Below the pieces are notes generated by a model. It searched no databases. It saw only the letters and a list, made by a program, of their open reading frames with translations, and had not been told where the DNA came from. This document shows positions 1-8,814 of a stretch of 64,000 nucleotides of DNA, piece after piece. Within the stretch, counting starts at the first letter, position 1. Every line of letters starts with the position of its first letter. This DNA comes from DASZVB01 sp035545855. Its GTDB lineage: Bacteria > Myxococcota_A > Polyangia > Polyangiales > Polyangiaceae. The stretch covers positions 1 to 64,000 of the forward strand of contig DASZXK010000076.1 in NCBI GenBank assembly GCA_035545855.1, written 5' to 3'. A program made the position numbers and the translations under genes.

Positions 1-388
1 GCGCGCCCGGCGTGTGGAACGCCGCGACCTTCCGAGACCGGTTCAGCGGGTGCCGGACGTCCTGGAACCAGATGATCTCGCCGTTCGTCGCGTAGAGGAA
101 CGGGCAACGGCAGCCGGAGTGGTCGAGCCGCGAGCCCCGAAGGCCGCGGGAGTACCGCTGCGCCTGGGTGAGGACGTTCTGGGGCCCGACGGTGAGCTTC
201 TTCGCCTCGACCACGGCGGCCACCTCGTCCCCGAGCCAGAGGGCGTAGTCGGCGGGACCGTTGTCGGTCTCCTCCTCCTCGGTGCGGAAGGCGTCGCTCG
301 CCTGACGACCTTTCCGGGCGGGCCAGCCCGCAGCATCGAGCTTCGGGTCGATGCGCTGCTTGCGGGTCTTCCACTCGGCTTCGGTCAC
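1..388 (-). CDS. hsdR: Type I restriction enzyme R subunit, N-terminal part (partial)
   Basis: The 129 readable residues run off the left edge of the window, so only the N-terminal nuclease region is seen. It contains an Asp in GPADYALW followed by EAK in AAVVEAKK, the D...ExK core of the PD-(D/E)xK nuclease found at the start of HsdR proteins. Downstream are QAQRYSRGL and FLYATNGEIIWF, also typical of HsdR. The GTG start at 388 is chosen because GGAGG lies about 6 bases upstream; ATG codons at 415 and 418 in the same frame are alternatives. HsdR supplies the DNA cleavage and translocation subunit of type I restriction systems. The helicase domains, hsdM and hsdS would lie outside the window. 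It diverges from the kinase gene at 639. Confidence 0.8.
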   Translation of the reverse strand, partial: MTEAEWKTRKQRIDPKLDAAGWPARKGRQASDAFRTEEEETDNGPADYALWLGDEVAAVVEAKKLTVGPQNVLTQAQRYSRGLRGSRLDHSGCRCPFLYATNGEIIWFQDVRHPLNRSRKVAAFHTPGA

Positions 389-638
389 GGCACCCCTCCG
401 GACAGGGACGCTCATCATCGCCCGGGGCCGAGCGGAGGTCGAGGGGTTGCGAAGACTCGGACTGCGTCGTCGCAAGGCACTGCTGAGCGCCCCGAGAGAA
501 GAGCCCTCAACAAATCGGTACCAGGACACCTGCTCGGATTGAAGCAATGGGCTGCTACCTGTTTTTGTCGCCGTTTCCGCTCGGTCTCAGCGCGTCTTGA
601 CTTGATCAACTCCGACGCCCGACGATTGCCCGAAACCG

Positions 639-2090
639 ATGGAGGACCAGTCCGTCCAGCGCTGCCGGGCTCGCATTGGCACGCTCCTGAACGGGAAGTG
701 GCGTCTGGACGAGCTCCTCGGGGTGGGAGGTATGGCCGCGGTCTACCTCGCAACGCACCGAAATGGGAAAGAGGTCGCGATCAAGGTCCTGCACCCGGAG
801 GCTTCTCAGAGCGCGGAAGTCCGAGAGAGATTTCTTCGGGAGGGTTACGCCGCCAACCGAGTGAAGCACGAGGGCGCCGTTTCGGTCTTCGACGACGATG
901 TCGCGGAAGACGGGTCTGCGTTCCTCGTGATGGAGCTGCTGGACGGAGAGACGCTGGAGGCGCGTCGCGAACGGAAGGGGGGCAGGCTGCCCGCAGAGGA
1001 GGTCCTCTCGGTCATGGACCGGGTCCTGGACACCCTCGCCGCCGCGCATGAGCAAGGGATCGTGCATCGGGATCTCAAGCCCGAGAACCTCTTTCTGACC
1101 GCCAACGGCTCGGTGAAGATTCTGGACTTCGGGATCGCACGGCTCCGCGAGGTCAGCGGGCAGAAGTCGTCGACTCAAACCGGCTCCACCATGGGCACGC
1201 CAGCCTTCATGGCGCCGGAGCAAGCTCGCGGAAGGTGGAACGAGGTGGATGCGCGTACCGACCTCTGGGCCGTCGGCGCAACAATGTTCACGCTCCTCTC
1301 CGGACACTACGTGCACGAGGCTGGGACAGTAAATGAGTCCATCGCGCTCGCCGTCACCCAGCGCGCGAGGTCTGTTGCGACGGTGGCGCCGGACTTGGCC
1401 GCCCCGGTCGTGCAATTCGTCGACAAGGCGCTCACCTACGAAAGCGACGGGCGCTTTCCGAATGCGCAGGCGATGCAAGATGAGCTCCGCCGTACCTATC
1501 ACGCGATCGCCGATGGCGGTGCCGATTCCGACGCATCGGCGAGCCCTGGAGCCGGTCCGGGTCAGACGCTGCGCGCCCCACCGGCGCTGATCGCCGAGAT
1601 TGCGCGACGATCCGCGGCAATGACGACGAGCGGGGTAGCGGCGTCATCCCCGGTCCAGACGAGCCCGTCCGGGCGCGCAATCGGCGCGGCGCTTGCTGTC
1701 GTCGTGGCGGCGGGTGCGCTCGTGGCCCTGATTCATTCGCGCGGAACGGGTGGAACGCCTGCGCCGCCTGCCGCTGACGTGCCCAGCGCTGCCAACGTGG
1801 CGCCTTCCAGGACGACGACGCCGGCAGCTTCTCTGCCTTCGCAAGCGCCAGCGTCGCGCGTCGATATCCCCGTGGTCGACGTCGCGGCACTTCCAACGAC
1901 TGACGAGCCACGCGCGGTGAAACCGAAGGACCAGGCAGCCTCTCCACATGTAGCCACCGTCGCCTCGTCAACCGCCATCCCGGCGCCGGTGCGGGCGGAG
2001 GCGATCCCGGAGGCCTCTCTGCCTACACCAGCGAAGCAGCCGATCAAGCACGAGAAGTCGCGCGAGGAGCTCCTGCTGCAGCGCAGGTGA
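639..2090 (+). CDS. Membrane-anchored Ser/Thr protein kinase (PknB-type)
   Basis: A 483-residue Hanks-type kinase. The glycine loop is GVGGMAAVY (about 28-36), the ATP-binding lysine is K49 in VAIKVL, the catalytic loop is HRDLKPEN (143-150), the metal-binding DFG is at 163-165 and the APE motif at 192-194, so it should be active. A Pro/Ala/Ser-rich stretch follows, then one membrane span at about 347-366 and a Pro/Ala/Thr-rich outer tail. It therefore probably senses something outside the cytoplasmic membrane, although the tail shows no recognisable ligand domain. It heads a same-strand cluster with three related lipoproteins and a TPR protein, which suggests that they form one envelope signalling locus. 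The stop is 5 bases before the next start. Confidence 0.93.
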   Translation: MEDQSVQRCRARIGTLLNGKWRLDELLGVGGMAAVYLATHRNGKEVAIKVLHPEASQSAEVRERFLREGYAANRVKHEGAVSVFDDDVAEDGSAFLVMELLDGETLEARRERKGGRLPAEEVLSVMDRVLDTLAAAHEQGIVHRDLKPENLFLTANGSVKILDFGIARLREVSGQKSSTQTGSTMGTPAFMAPEQARGRWNEVDARTDLWAVGATMFTLLSGHYVHEAGTVNESIALAVTQRARSVATVAPDLAAPVVQFVDKALTYESDGRFPNAQAMQDELRRTYHAIADGGADSDASASPGAGPGQTLRAPPALIAEIARRSAAMTTSGVAASSPVQTSPSGRAIGAALAVVVAAGALVALIHSRGTGGTPAPPAADVPSAANVAPSRTTTPAASLPSQAPASRVDIPVVDVAALPTTDEPRAVKPKDQAASPHVATVASSTAIPAPVRAEAIPEASLPTPAKQPIKHEKSREELLLQRR

Positions 2091-2094
2091 GATC

Positions 2095-2595
2095 ATGGTG
2101 TCGCAGACGGGGAAAGCCACGACGCTGGTAGGCGTAGCCGTGCTGCTCGTCGGCTGTCCGTCCTTCGATCGCGGTGACTATTCCGTGCGCACTGACCAGA
2201 CGGATGCCAGCACGCGACAAGGAGGCAGCGGATCGGGAGGAACTCCGCTGGACGCGGGCGGAACCCAAGGGGCCTCCGGGAGCCACGCGGGCGGTACGGG
2301 TTTTGATTCTGGCGGCGCGTTTCCGGGCCCGGGGGGACGGTCCAGCGCCGGCGACGCGGGAGGGGTGACGACTGGAGGCAGTTCCGCAGCAGCCGGAGCA
2401 GGCGGCACGATCGCAACGGGCGGCGCGGCCGGAACAGGTGGGAGGGTAACCAGCTGCAACGCGGCCGCATGCCCTCCATGCACCGCACAGATCTATGTAC
2501 CGTGCTGTCAGGGCAACGGCGAGTGCGGCTGTGCACTCCCTTTCGCGCCGTGCTTCTCTGCGACGCAGAGCGATGCCGGCAGCTCAGAGAAATAG
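2095..2595 (+). CDS. Lipoprotein with Gly-rich linker and C-terminal Cys-rich module (family copy A)
   Basis: A 166-residue protein with a short signal peptide ending in the lipobox LLVGC, so the mature protein starts CPSFDRGDYSVR. About 100 residues of Gly/Ser/Ala-rich low-complexity linker follow, then a compact Cys-rich end that includes PCCQGNGECGC. The CPSFDR start and the CC..(N/D)G.CGC end are shared with the proteins at 3633 and 4193, so the three are paralogues. It begins 5 bases after the kinase stop and is probably co-transcribed with it. Function is unknown; the architecture suggests a membrane-tethered, disulfide-stabilised head on a flexible stalk. Confidence 0.8.
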   Translation: MVSQTGKATTLVGVAVLLVGCPSFDRGDYSVRTDQTDASTRQGGSGSGGTPLDAGGTQGASGSHAGGTGFDSGGAFPGPGGRSSAGDAGGVTTGGSSAAAGAGGTIATGGAAGTGGRVTSCNAAACPPCTAQIYVPCCQGNGECGCALPFAPCFSATQSDAGSSEK

Positions 2596-2617
2596 TCCGA
2601 TGGAAGGAACGGAACCG

Positions 2618-3625
2618 ATGCTCAAAGGATCTGTCATCCAGACGCTGCTTCCCGGCTGGCGCGGGGCCTGCGCTGCTGCGGCCGTTCTGTTCGCGATCTG
2701 TAGCGGAGGTCCCGCCCACGCGCAGTCGCAGAGCGCGAACGCGGACGCTCTCTTCAGCGAGGGACATGCCGCAATGGAGTCGCACGACTTCGCGACGGCG
2801 TGTCAGAAGTTCCGCGAGAGCGACCGGCTCGATCCCGCGATCGGAACGAAACTCAATCTGGGGATCTGCGAGGAGAAGAGGGGCAAGCTCGCAACGGCGT
2901 GGGACCTCTACAGGAGGGTCGTCGACGAAGCCGAGCCATCGGACGAGCGCCGCGCTCTCGCTCAAGAGCTGGCGGAAAAGGTCCAGCCTCGCGTTCCAAA
3001 GATCACGATTCGCCTCGCGCCGAACGCTCCGAGGGACACGTCCGTGCAGGAGGGGGCTCTCGTCCTCAGGGGCGCGAGCGTGGGCGTCGCCGTGCCGCTG
3101 GACCCGGGAAAGCACCAGCTCGTCGCACGCGCTCCCGGGTACTCCGACCGCGTTCTCATCGTCGACCTGACGGAGGGTCAACGAAGAACCATCGAGGTGG
3201 AACCGGGCCCGGCGGTGCGGGAGGGCCTGGCCCCAGTACCCGTAGGGGGCGTGGCGGCAAACGTCGTCCGCGAACCGAAATCAGTCTGGTCGAAGCCGCC
3301 TTTCCTGATTCTGGCGGGGGTCGGGGTCGCCGGCGTCGCGATCGGAGCCGTCACTGGCGTCGCGGCGCTCGGCAAGAAGAATACGGCCGATGCGAACTGC
3401 AACGACGTCCAACGGTGGTGTACCCCGGAGGGACACGACGCTGATGCTGCGGGTCGCTCGTTGATGACCGCAAGCACAGTCGGGTGGGTCGTCGGCGGTC
3501 TGGGTCTCGCGGGGGCGGGCGCTTACTTCCTGCTCTCGGCCAAGTCCTCCGAACACAACGCGTTGGCGGTACGCGCGTCCGTGTCCGGGAGCGCCGCCAA
3601 CGCCACAGTCGGGGGTACCTGGTAG
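2618..3625 (+). CDS. Secreted/membrane TPR protein with PEGA-like domain
   Basis: A 335-residue protein whose ATG at 2618 is chosen because GGAAGGA lies 9 bases upstream; an in-frame ATG at 2600 has no clear ribosome site. The signal peptide ends near AHAQS. The next segment (FSEGHAAMESHDFATACQKF, then LDPAIGTKLNLGICEEKRGK) looks like tetratricopeptide helices, followed by a beta-rich region like PEGA domains (LDPGKHQLVARAPGY). Two hydrophobic segments near the C-terminus, separated by a loop with two Cys, look like membrane spans. TPR-PEGA proteins are common beside Ser/Thr kinases in Polyangiales, where their role is mostly undetermined. It sits between lipoproteins A and B in the same apparent operon. 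Confidence 0.8.
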   Translation: MLKGSVIQTLLPGWRGACAAAAVLFAICSGGPAHAQSQSANADALFSEGHAAMESHDFATACQKFRESDRLDPAIGTKLNLGICEEKRGKLATAWDLYRRVVDEAEPSDERRALAQELAEKVQPRVPKITIRLAPNAPRDTSVQEGALVLRGASVGVAVPLDPGKHQLVARAPGYSDRVLIVDLTEGQRRTIEVEPGPAVREGLAPVPVGGVAANVVREPKSVWSKPPFLILAGVGVAGVAIGAVTGVAALGKKNTADANCNDVQRWCTPEGHDADAAGRSLMTASTVGWVVGGLGLAGAGAYFLLSAKSSEHNALAVRASVSGSAANATVGGTW

Positions 3626-3632
3626 CGATCAA

Positions 3633-4160
3633 GTGAGCCGTTTCATGACCTCTCGCCAACTTCCTGTTGTTGCTGCCGCCGTCCTTGCCGCCGGATGCCC
3701 GTCGTTCGACCGCAACGAGTACGCGATTCGGGGCGTCAACGCTGTGAGCGTTGACGGCGGGTCGGACGATGGAACCTCGGGTCGAGGTGGTAGTGGCGGG
3801 AAGAGCGATGGTGGCGTGTCAGGAGTCGGAGCAGCGTCGGGCGCGAGCGCCTCGGCGGGTGCATCAATCGGTGGCGCCAGCGCAGCCGGAGGCACTCCAT
3901 CCCTCGGGGGAACGACGAGCGCTGGCGGCACAACGGGTACGGGCGCGGTGACAAACGACGGCGGCGCTACCGGTGCGGGCGGGGTGAAACCCGACGGAGG
4001 CGCGATCTGCGTCGGCGACTCTTTCTGCAAGAACACATGCATTCCCGTCTACCAGGCTCCCTGCTGCGCGTCGGATGGAGTCTGCGGTTGCAAGCTCCTG
4101 TTCCCACCGGGGCCCTGCGGTGGTGCAGGCGGGTCCAGCGCAGGCGGGACCAACGGATGA
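3633..4160 (+). CDS. Lipoprotein with Gly-rich linker and C-terminal Cys-rich module (family copy B)
   Basis: A 175-residue paralogue of the protein at 2095. It can start at GTG 3633 or at the in-frame ATG 3645; neither has a strong ribosome site. The lipobox LAAGC gives a mature start of CPSFDRNEYAIRG. A Gly/Ala/Ser-rich linker follows, then a Cys-rich end with CCASDGVCGC, and finally a short Gly-rich tail that copy A lacks. It begins 7 bases after the TPR gene and its TGA overlaps an ATG at 4157, so translation of this cluster is probably coupled. No known domain is recognised. Confidence 0.78.
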   Translation: MSRFMTSRQLPVVAAAVLAAGCPSFDRNEYAIRGVNAVSVDGGSDDGTSGRGGSGGKSDGGVSGVGAASGASASAGASIGGASAAGGTPSLGGTTSAGGTTGTGAVTNDGGATGAGGVKPDGGAICVGDSFCKNTCIPVYQAPCCASDGVCGCKLLFPPGPCGGAGGSSAGGTNG

Positions 4161-4192
4161 GCGCCAGTGACGGCGGGCCGAAGGAGGATGCG

Positions 4193-4732
4193 ATGACTCG
4201 TCTCATTCGCCGCTTGTCGTTCGCGATCTTCGCGGTCGCGTTACCTGGGTGCCCGTCGTTCGACCGTAGCGATTACGCCGTGCGAGGCCGAGACGAGGTT
4301 TGGCCCGACGGCGGCCTGGCGGCGGGCGGCGACACCGGCGAACCGGGTGGGAAAGCAGGTGCCGGAGGCAGGGCGCCAAACTCGGGCGGTACGACGGGCG
4401 ATGGCGGTACGAAAAGCGGCGCCGCGGGAGTGCCCCCGGAGGCCGGTGGGACGATCGGATCGAGTGGCGGCGCGCCGTCAAGCGGCGGAGCACAGCAGGC
4501 CGGGGGCGCCGGTGGTCTGGTCGCGAGCGGCGGAGCGCCCTCGGCCGGTAGCGCGGGGTCGGGCGGGACAGGCGGCACGACCACCAACGTGGACGGAGGT
4601 TGCGATCCGAAGAGGTGCCCGAGCATGCCCGCGGGCTGCTCGATTGCTACGCCCTTTGGCTGCTGCAGGAGCGACGGCACGTGCGGGTGCTCCTGGGCGA
4701 CGACCGGATCGAGCAGCGCCTATTGCCTGTGA
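4193..4732 (+). CDS. Lipoprotein with Gly-rich linker and C-terminal Cys-rich module (family copy C)
   Basis: A 179-residue third paralogue. The ATG at 4193 is preferred because AAGGAGG lies 5 bases upstream; an ATG at 4157 overlapping the previous stop would add 12 residues ahead of the signal peptide. The lipobox ALPGC gives a mature start of CPSFDRSDYAVRG, followed by a long Gly/Ala/Ser linker and a Cys-rich end with CCRSDGTCGC. It is the last gene of the kinase-lipoprotein cluster; the next gene is convergent. Function is unknown. Confidence 0.8.
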   Translation: MTRLIRRLSFAIFAVALPGCPSFDRSDYAVRGRDEVWPDGGLAAGGDTGEPGGKAGAGGRAPNSGGTTGDGGTKSGAAGVPPEAGGTIGSSGGAPSSGGAQQAGGAGGLVASGGAPSAGSAGSGGTGGTTTNVDGGCDPKRCPSMPAGCSIATPFGCCRSDGTCGCSWATTGSSSAYCL

Positions 4733-4923
4733 AGGCCACCGTGAAACGCACGACAACAAGGACGAACCACGGCAACTAAGCGCACGTTCATTGCAAATCA
4801 GGTCTTCTTCGGATTGCCTTGGCAACCTCGACGAGTTCGTGATCGTCTCCACTGGAAGACGATCGCAACTGGCACTGGCATTGCCGCTCCCAACGCTGGT
4901 CACGTTTCGGGGAGCGACGCACG

Positions 4924-5988
4924 TCAAGCAGTCCAGCGCGCGCCAACGGCGTCCGCAACGACGCGGAGCACGGCGTGATCGCCCTTCAACACCACGTCGA
5001 ACACCGGCTCAGTAGGGTGCTCGGTCACCGTCGCAACAACGGGGGCATCCTCCGCCCCTACGAGATGCGTGAGCAGATCCCGACTCTCGGGAAGTAGTGC
5101 TCGGTCAATCCCCGAGAGAAGAATCTTCGGCGTGTTCTCCGTCCGGAATGGCGGCTGCCTCGGAGGCATGTCGTACTGCCGATGAACGCCCATATTGCCG
5201 TTCACCCACCGGATGAACTCCCGGAGCCTCCCGCTTCGGTCGATAGTCTGCTGGGCTCGCGCTTCGGCTTCAGCATCGGGTTCGGGGTGTCGCCCGGGAA
5301 CAAGGAACGGTGCTCCGACCTGAACGAGGTGAGGCTCCAGAACTCGGATCACGTCGAGGCCGATCTTCGTAACGACCGCCGCCTCGCGCACCGAGTCTCC
5401 CGCCCCGACGCCTCCCTTGATGCCAACTCGAACGCAGCCTGCGGCGACCAGGGCATCCGCATTCGCCAAGCTTCGCCAGAGTTCGTGCAGCAATTCGCTT
5501 TCGGACTCGTACCTTCTGCCATGGATGTCGTGACGCCCCGCCGCCCGGACTAGGCCCCAGAGCGAGCGCGCATCGATTGGATCTAGCTGCCGAAGCACTC
5601 TCTCAACCCTGGCTTTCTCTTCAACGGTAAGCCTAGGATCAGCGAGGCCGGCGAAGGCGTTCGCGAGCATGGCTCTTCGTTCGTCCATCGCCTCTCGTGC
5701 GGCCTCCCATCGGAAGTTCCTTCCGATTCGCCAGAACTCGGCATCCTGTTCCAGAGTTGCGAGACGGTCCTCTTGGCTGGCGAATCGTTCATCGTAGAAC
5801 GACGAGCATCGCTTCACGGCAGCGTCTAGGTCTTGCACCCAGTCCCGGTACATCTCCTCCATGTCCGCCTGGATGGGCGCGAGATCGCCATCGCCCAGAA
5901 GTCGGCGGTACAAGAGTGGCAGCTTTGCGGCGAGCTTCGCCACCGTCATGGCACCGTGCATGGGATCAGGATGGCTCATCGACGTCAT
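4924..5988 (-). CDS. Uncharacterised protein, second gene of an overlapping pair
   Basis: A 354-residue, mainly soluble protein with no signal peptide or membrane span. The first half is rich in charged helices (for example VQDLDAAVKRCSSFYDERF and LATLEQDAEFW). The second half looks more alpha/beta and ends in short strands around VTEHPTEPVFDVVLKGDHAV. I do not recognise a family. Its ATG overlaps the stop of the upstream gene (5985-6872) by 4 bases, so the two are very likely translated together and their products may act together. They lie directly downstream of the serine recombinase on the island, a place where accessory or defence genes are often carried. Confidence 0.7.
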   Translation of the reverse strand: MTSMSHPDPMHGAMTVAKLAAKLPLLYRRLLGDGDLAPIQADMEEMYRDWVQDLDAAVKRCSSFYDERFASQEDRLATLEQDAEFWRIGRNFRWEAAREAMDERRAMLANAFAGLADPRLTVEEKARVERVLRQLDPIDARSLWGLVRAAGRHDIHGRRYESESELLHELWRSLANADALVAAGCVRVGIKGGVGAGDSVREAAVVTKIGLDVIRVLEPHLVQVGAPFLVPGRHPEPDAEAEARAQQTIDRSGRLREFIRWVNGNMGVHRQYDMPPRQPPFRTENTPKILLSGIDRALLPESRDLLTHLVGAEDAPVVATVTEHPTEPVFDVVLKGDHAVLRVVADAVGARWTA

Positions 5989-6872
5989 CCAAGGATTGGA
6001 AGCTGCCCGCGCAGAACGGCGCCGTCCTCGTCGGGTCCGTTCTTCCGCTCCTCTTTGTGCAATGTGAGCGAGAGATAGATCAGCGCCGACCGCGTCATCT
6101 TCATCATCCGCAGGGCCTTTGCTTCCAGGTGGCTTCGTTCAATGCGGTAGGCGATCGGATCCGGCGGTGGCTCCTCGGGAGTTGGCACAGGTTGAACGCG
6201 CGGACGCTCCGTCACTTTCACGTACTGGTGCTCCAAACGGTTCCTCAGCAGCGCGGTAGCAGTAGCATCAGGCTCGATGGCAGCCCGAAAGCCTGACCGG
6301 GTCTCTTCACGCTCCAGTGGCAAGGCGATTGCTTGTTCAAGAAGCCCTCTGGCGATGCCGGCGAAGACGAGACGGTGCCCGGCGTCGTACAGCGACTTCG
6401 CATAGTTCGCCAAGCACATCCCCTTGTTGCCCAACGCCATCCCAAAACGAGCGTTCTCGGCGAGCGCTCGGTCGAACCACTCGATCGCGTCGATGAAGCG
6501 ACCGGTGGTCGAGAAGAGATTGGCCAGGTTCGTCGGGATCTGACACCGACGAACCCTGTGGAGCGCCGGATAGCCCTCGTGCCCGGCAGCACGGCGAAAC
6601 GCGATAACCTCCTCTCGAACCTCGGGTTGCTCCCAGTCCCAGGCGCCCTGGGGCTCGACGGCGCGAAGGAAGCGCAGACCGGCCCAAGCGTTGCCCACGA
6701 AGTACCAGAGCAGCGCCGCCTGGCTCGGCAGAAGAGCTTGCTCGCGAAGAATCGCGGCGCAATCGAGCGCGTCGCGAAGACCGCCAGCGTCTCGGTTGTC
6801 CGTCGCGGCGTCTATGAGCAATCCGATCCGGTGGAGCGCTCCCTCTGGTTCCACGACGTGCTCTTTCGGCAT
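5985..6872 (-). CDS. TPR-like protein resembling the N-terminal region of LA2681-type HEPN proteins
   Basis: About 295 residues from ATG 6872; an in-frame ATG at 6974 would add 34 residues, and neither start has a clear ribosome site. The central part (residues about 60-200) has helix repeats including TNLANLFSTTGRFIDAIEWF, then ALAENARFGMALGNKGMC and YAKSLYDAGHR. From memory this resembles the tetratricopeptide portion of LA2681-family HEPN-domain proteins, several of which sit in conflict-system loci. The C-terminal part diverges from that family, so a working HEPN nuclease is not shown. The stop overlaps the following gene's start by 4 bases. Confidence 0.65.
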   Translation of the reverse strand: MPKEHVVEPEGALHRIGLLIDAATDNRDAGGLRDALDCAAILREQALLPSQAALLWYFVGNAWAGLRFLRAVEPQGAWDWEQPEVREEVIAFRRAAGHEGYPALHRVRRCQIPTNLANLFSTTGRFIDAIEWFDRALAENARFGMALGNKGMCLANYAKSLYDAGHRLVFAGIARGLLEQAIALPLEREETRSGFRAAIEPDATATALLRNRLEHQYVKVTERPRVQPVPTPEEPPPDPIAYRIERSHLEAKALRMMKMTRSALIYLSLTLHKEERKNGPDEDGAVLRGQLPILG

Positions 6873-7007
6873 GTACTCACAAGAGTACCAGGGACGGAGC
6901 ACGGATGGTCGGACCGAGAATGTCAGCAACCTCCTCTTGGGTGTGGGGCCGCCAGAGCAGTCCTCGCCGGGCATTTGATAGCCAATGGGGCTACCGGGAA
7001 TGCGTGG

Positions 7008-8609
7008 TCATGGAAGATCATCACTATATCTCGCCGGCTCCGATCCACCTGATGATGGGCCGCGAAAGCGTCCGCTTGCGATCGTGATCCCGTCTGGGCC
7101 GATGATGATCACGCACCCCAGGGCATGCATATACGCGCGTGAGATCTCGGGGCGCGCCCGCATCGCGGCGATCATGCCCACGCGAAATGCCTCGATCGTC
7201 ACGTCGTCGCAGAGCCACGGAGGTGCGTCGTGAAGTACGGCGATCTTGTCGAGGCGCTCGCGAGCTTCACCCAGCCGCGCCTCGACCTCGGTGAGGCGCT
7301 CCACTAGACCTGCGGGCGCCACGTCGGCGGACTCGATGGCGCGAACGAGCCTTGCACGCGAGTTCTCCAGATTGGCGTGCTCGCGCTCCCATTGCCCGCG
7401 CTCGGCCGCGACACGGTTCCCCAGCAGACCCTCGCGCTCGACCAGATCCCCGAGGAGGATCCGGCACCGCTCGGGCGAGAACACCGCGTCGAGCAGTAGC
7501 CGCACGACTTCCGTGTCGATGTTGTCCACAGCGACGGGGCGGCCGGCGCATGAGCCGGTGGCGCCGACGCCGCGGCGGCGTGACGCGGAGCACTGGATGT
7601 ACTCGTACCGGCCATTGTCTTTGCGCCGCTTGCCCGCTGTCTGAAGCTGGTACCGGGCACCACATTGGCCGCAGACCACGAGCCCGGCGAGCATCAGCGG
7701 CGACGACGCTTCGCGGCCCGGGTTCCGATCCGGATCGCGATGCTCGCGTAGCGCCTGCACGCGCTCGAACACATCGCGGTCCACGATCGGGTCCACCGGG
7801 AACGACGCCCACTCGTGACGGGGGCGCTCGCGGCCGGTGCGCGAGTCCGTGCGCCCCCACGAGTACGTGCCAACAAGCGACTCGTCCGAGATCACGCCTA
7901 GGACGCGGTCGCGGTCCCAGCGTCGGCCACGGTGCAGAAGGCCCCGAGCATTCAACTCAGCGGCCACCGCAAGGCCGCCGCGAGTCAAGTAGAGGGAGCA
8001 AGCGACCCGAACGACGGCAGCTTCGTCAGCCGCCACTGCGAGCTTCTTCTTCGCTGCGCCGCCGGGCCCGGCAGCGAGGACGGTTCGGAAGCCGAACGGG
8101 GGTAGCGACCCAACGAAGAACCCCTGCCTCACCGTCTCGACCATCGCGATGCGCGTGCGGATCCCGCCGATCAGCGACCCGTACTCGTCCACGGCGGATG
8201 CGACGCGCCGCATGAGCACCGACTCGGGGCCGTCACCGAAGGGTTGCTGCGTGGCGATGACCGAGATCCCTTTGCGGGCGAGGCGCGAGCCGTAGATCGC
8301 CGCGTGCTCTGCACTCCGCGTGAAGCGAGAGGAGTGAACCACGATGACGCAGCCGATGCGCGAGGAGGACGCAAGGATGTGGCCAAGCATCCGTTGGAAC
8401 TCCGGACGATTCTTGTCGAGGCCGCTGCGCCCACGTTCCGTGTAGACGTCAGCGACCGTGTACCCATGGGCCGCCGCGTACCGCTGAATCTCTGCGAGCT
8501 GGGCGTCAAGTGAAACGCCGCGCTCCGCCTGCGCGTCAGTCGACACGCGGAGGTACGCGACCGCAAGATGCGGGTCGCGCTCAACGGCGAAGCGGCGCGA
8601 CCTACCCAT
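7008..8609 (-). CDS. Large serine recombinase
   Basis: 533 residues from ATG 8609, chosen because GGAGGG lies just upstream; a longer frame opens at 8648. The catalytic domain begins AVAYLRVSTDAQ, with Ser23 as the nucleophile. The recombinase domain follows (residues about 165-300), then a zinc ribbon with Cys313, Cys316, Cys340 and Cys354, and a coiled-coil segment around 390-450. This is the standard layout of phage-integrase and Tn-type large serine recombinases, which join attP and attB sites and need a directionality factor for excision. It is the last gene of a five-gene operon headed by a DnaB-like helicase. It is related to the recombinase at 22475 but clearly divergent from it. Confidence 0.95.
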   Translation of the reverse strand: MGRSRRFAVERDPHLAVAYLRVSTDAQAERGVSLDAQLAEIQRYAAAHGYTVADVYTERGRSGLDKNRPEFQRMLGHILASSSRIGCVIVVHSSRFTRSAEHAAIYGSRLARKGISVIATQQPFGDGPESVLMRRVASAVDEYGSLIGGIRTRIAMVETVRQGFFVGSLPPFGFRTVLAAGPGGAAKKKLAVAADEAAVVRVACSLYLTRGGLAVAAELNARGLLHRGRRWDRDRVLGVISDESLVGTYSWGRTDSRTGRERPRHEWASFPVDPIVDRDVFERVQALREHRDPDRNPGREASSPLMLAGLVVCGQCGARYQLQTAGKRRKDNGRYEYIQCSASRRRGVGATGSCAGRPVAVDNIDTEVVRLLLDAVFSPERCRILLGDLVEREGLLGNRVAAERGQWEREHANLENSRARLVRAIESADVAPAGLVERLTEVEARLGEARERLDKIAVLHDAPPWLCDDVTIEAFRVGMIAAMRARPEISRAYMHALGCVIIIGPDGITIASGRFRGPSSGGSEPARYSDDLP

Positions 8610-8814
8610 GTCGCCCTCCGGACCGAAGGTCATCGAGGATGTGGACAACGAGAGGGAGGAGCAACTCGCGCTCCCACGCCTGGATCTCGGCCGGAACCTC
8701 GATCCGCCCCGTCATGTGGATCGCGCGTTTCCGTCGCCCGCGGCGCCGAGGCGTGGCAGGGGTAGCGGATTCCGCGGCGCGGGCAGCGGGAGATGTCGAC
8801 GGCGTGCGCGTCAC
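8602..8814 (-). CDS. Small basic protein upstream of serine recombinase
   Basis: A 70-residue protein starting with GTG that overlaps the previous stop (GTGA) and running 8 bases into the recombinase gene, so it lies within a translationally coupled chain. The N-terminal half is Thr/Pro/Ala-rich and basic (RRRGRRKRA). The C-terminal half is predicted helical (IQAWERELLLPLVVHILDDL). Its position next to the recombinase and its basic charge would fit a recombination directionality factor or other accessory factor, but that is only inference. The overlap pattern supports it being real, although no homologue is recognised. Confidence 0.55.
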   Translation of the reverse strand: MTRTPSTSPAARAAESATPATPRRRGRRKRAIHMTGRIEVPAEIQAWERELLLPLVVHILDDLRSGGRHG

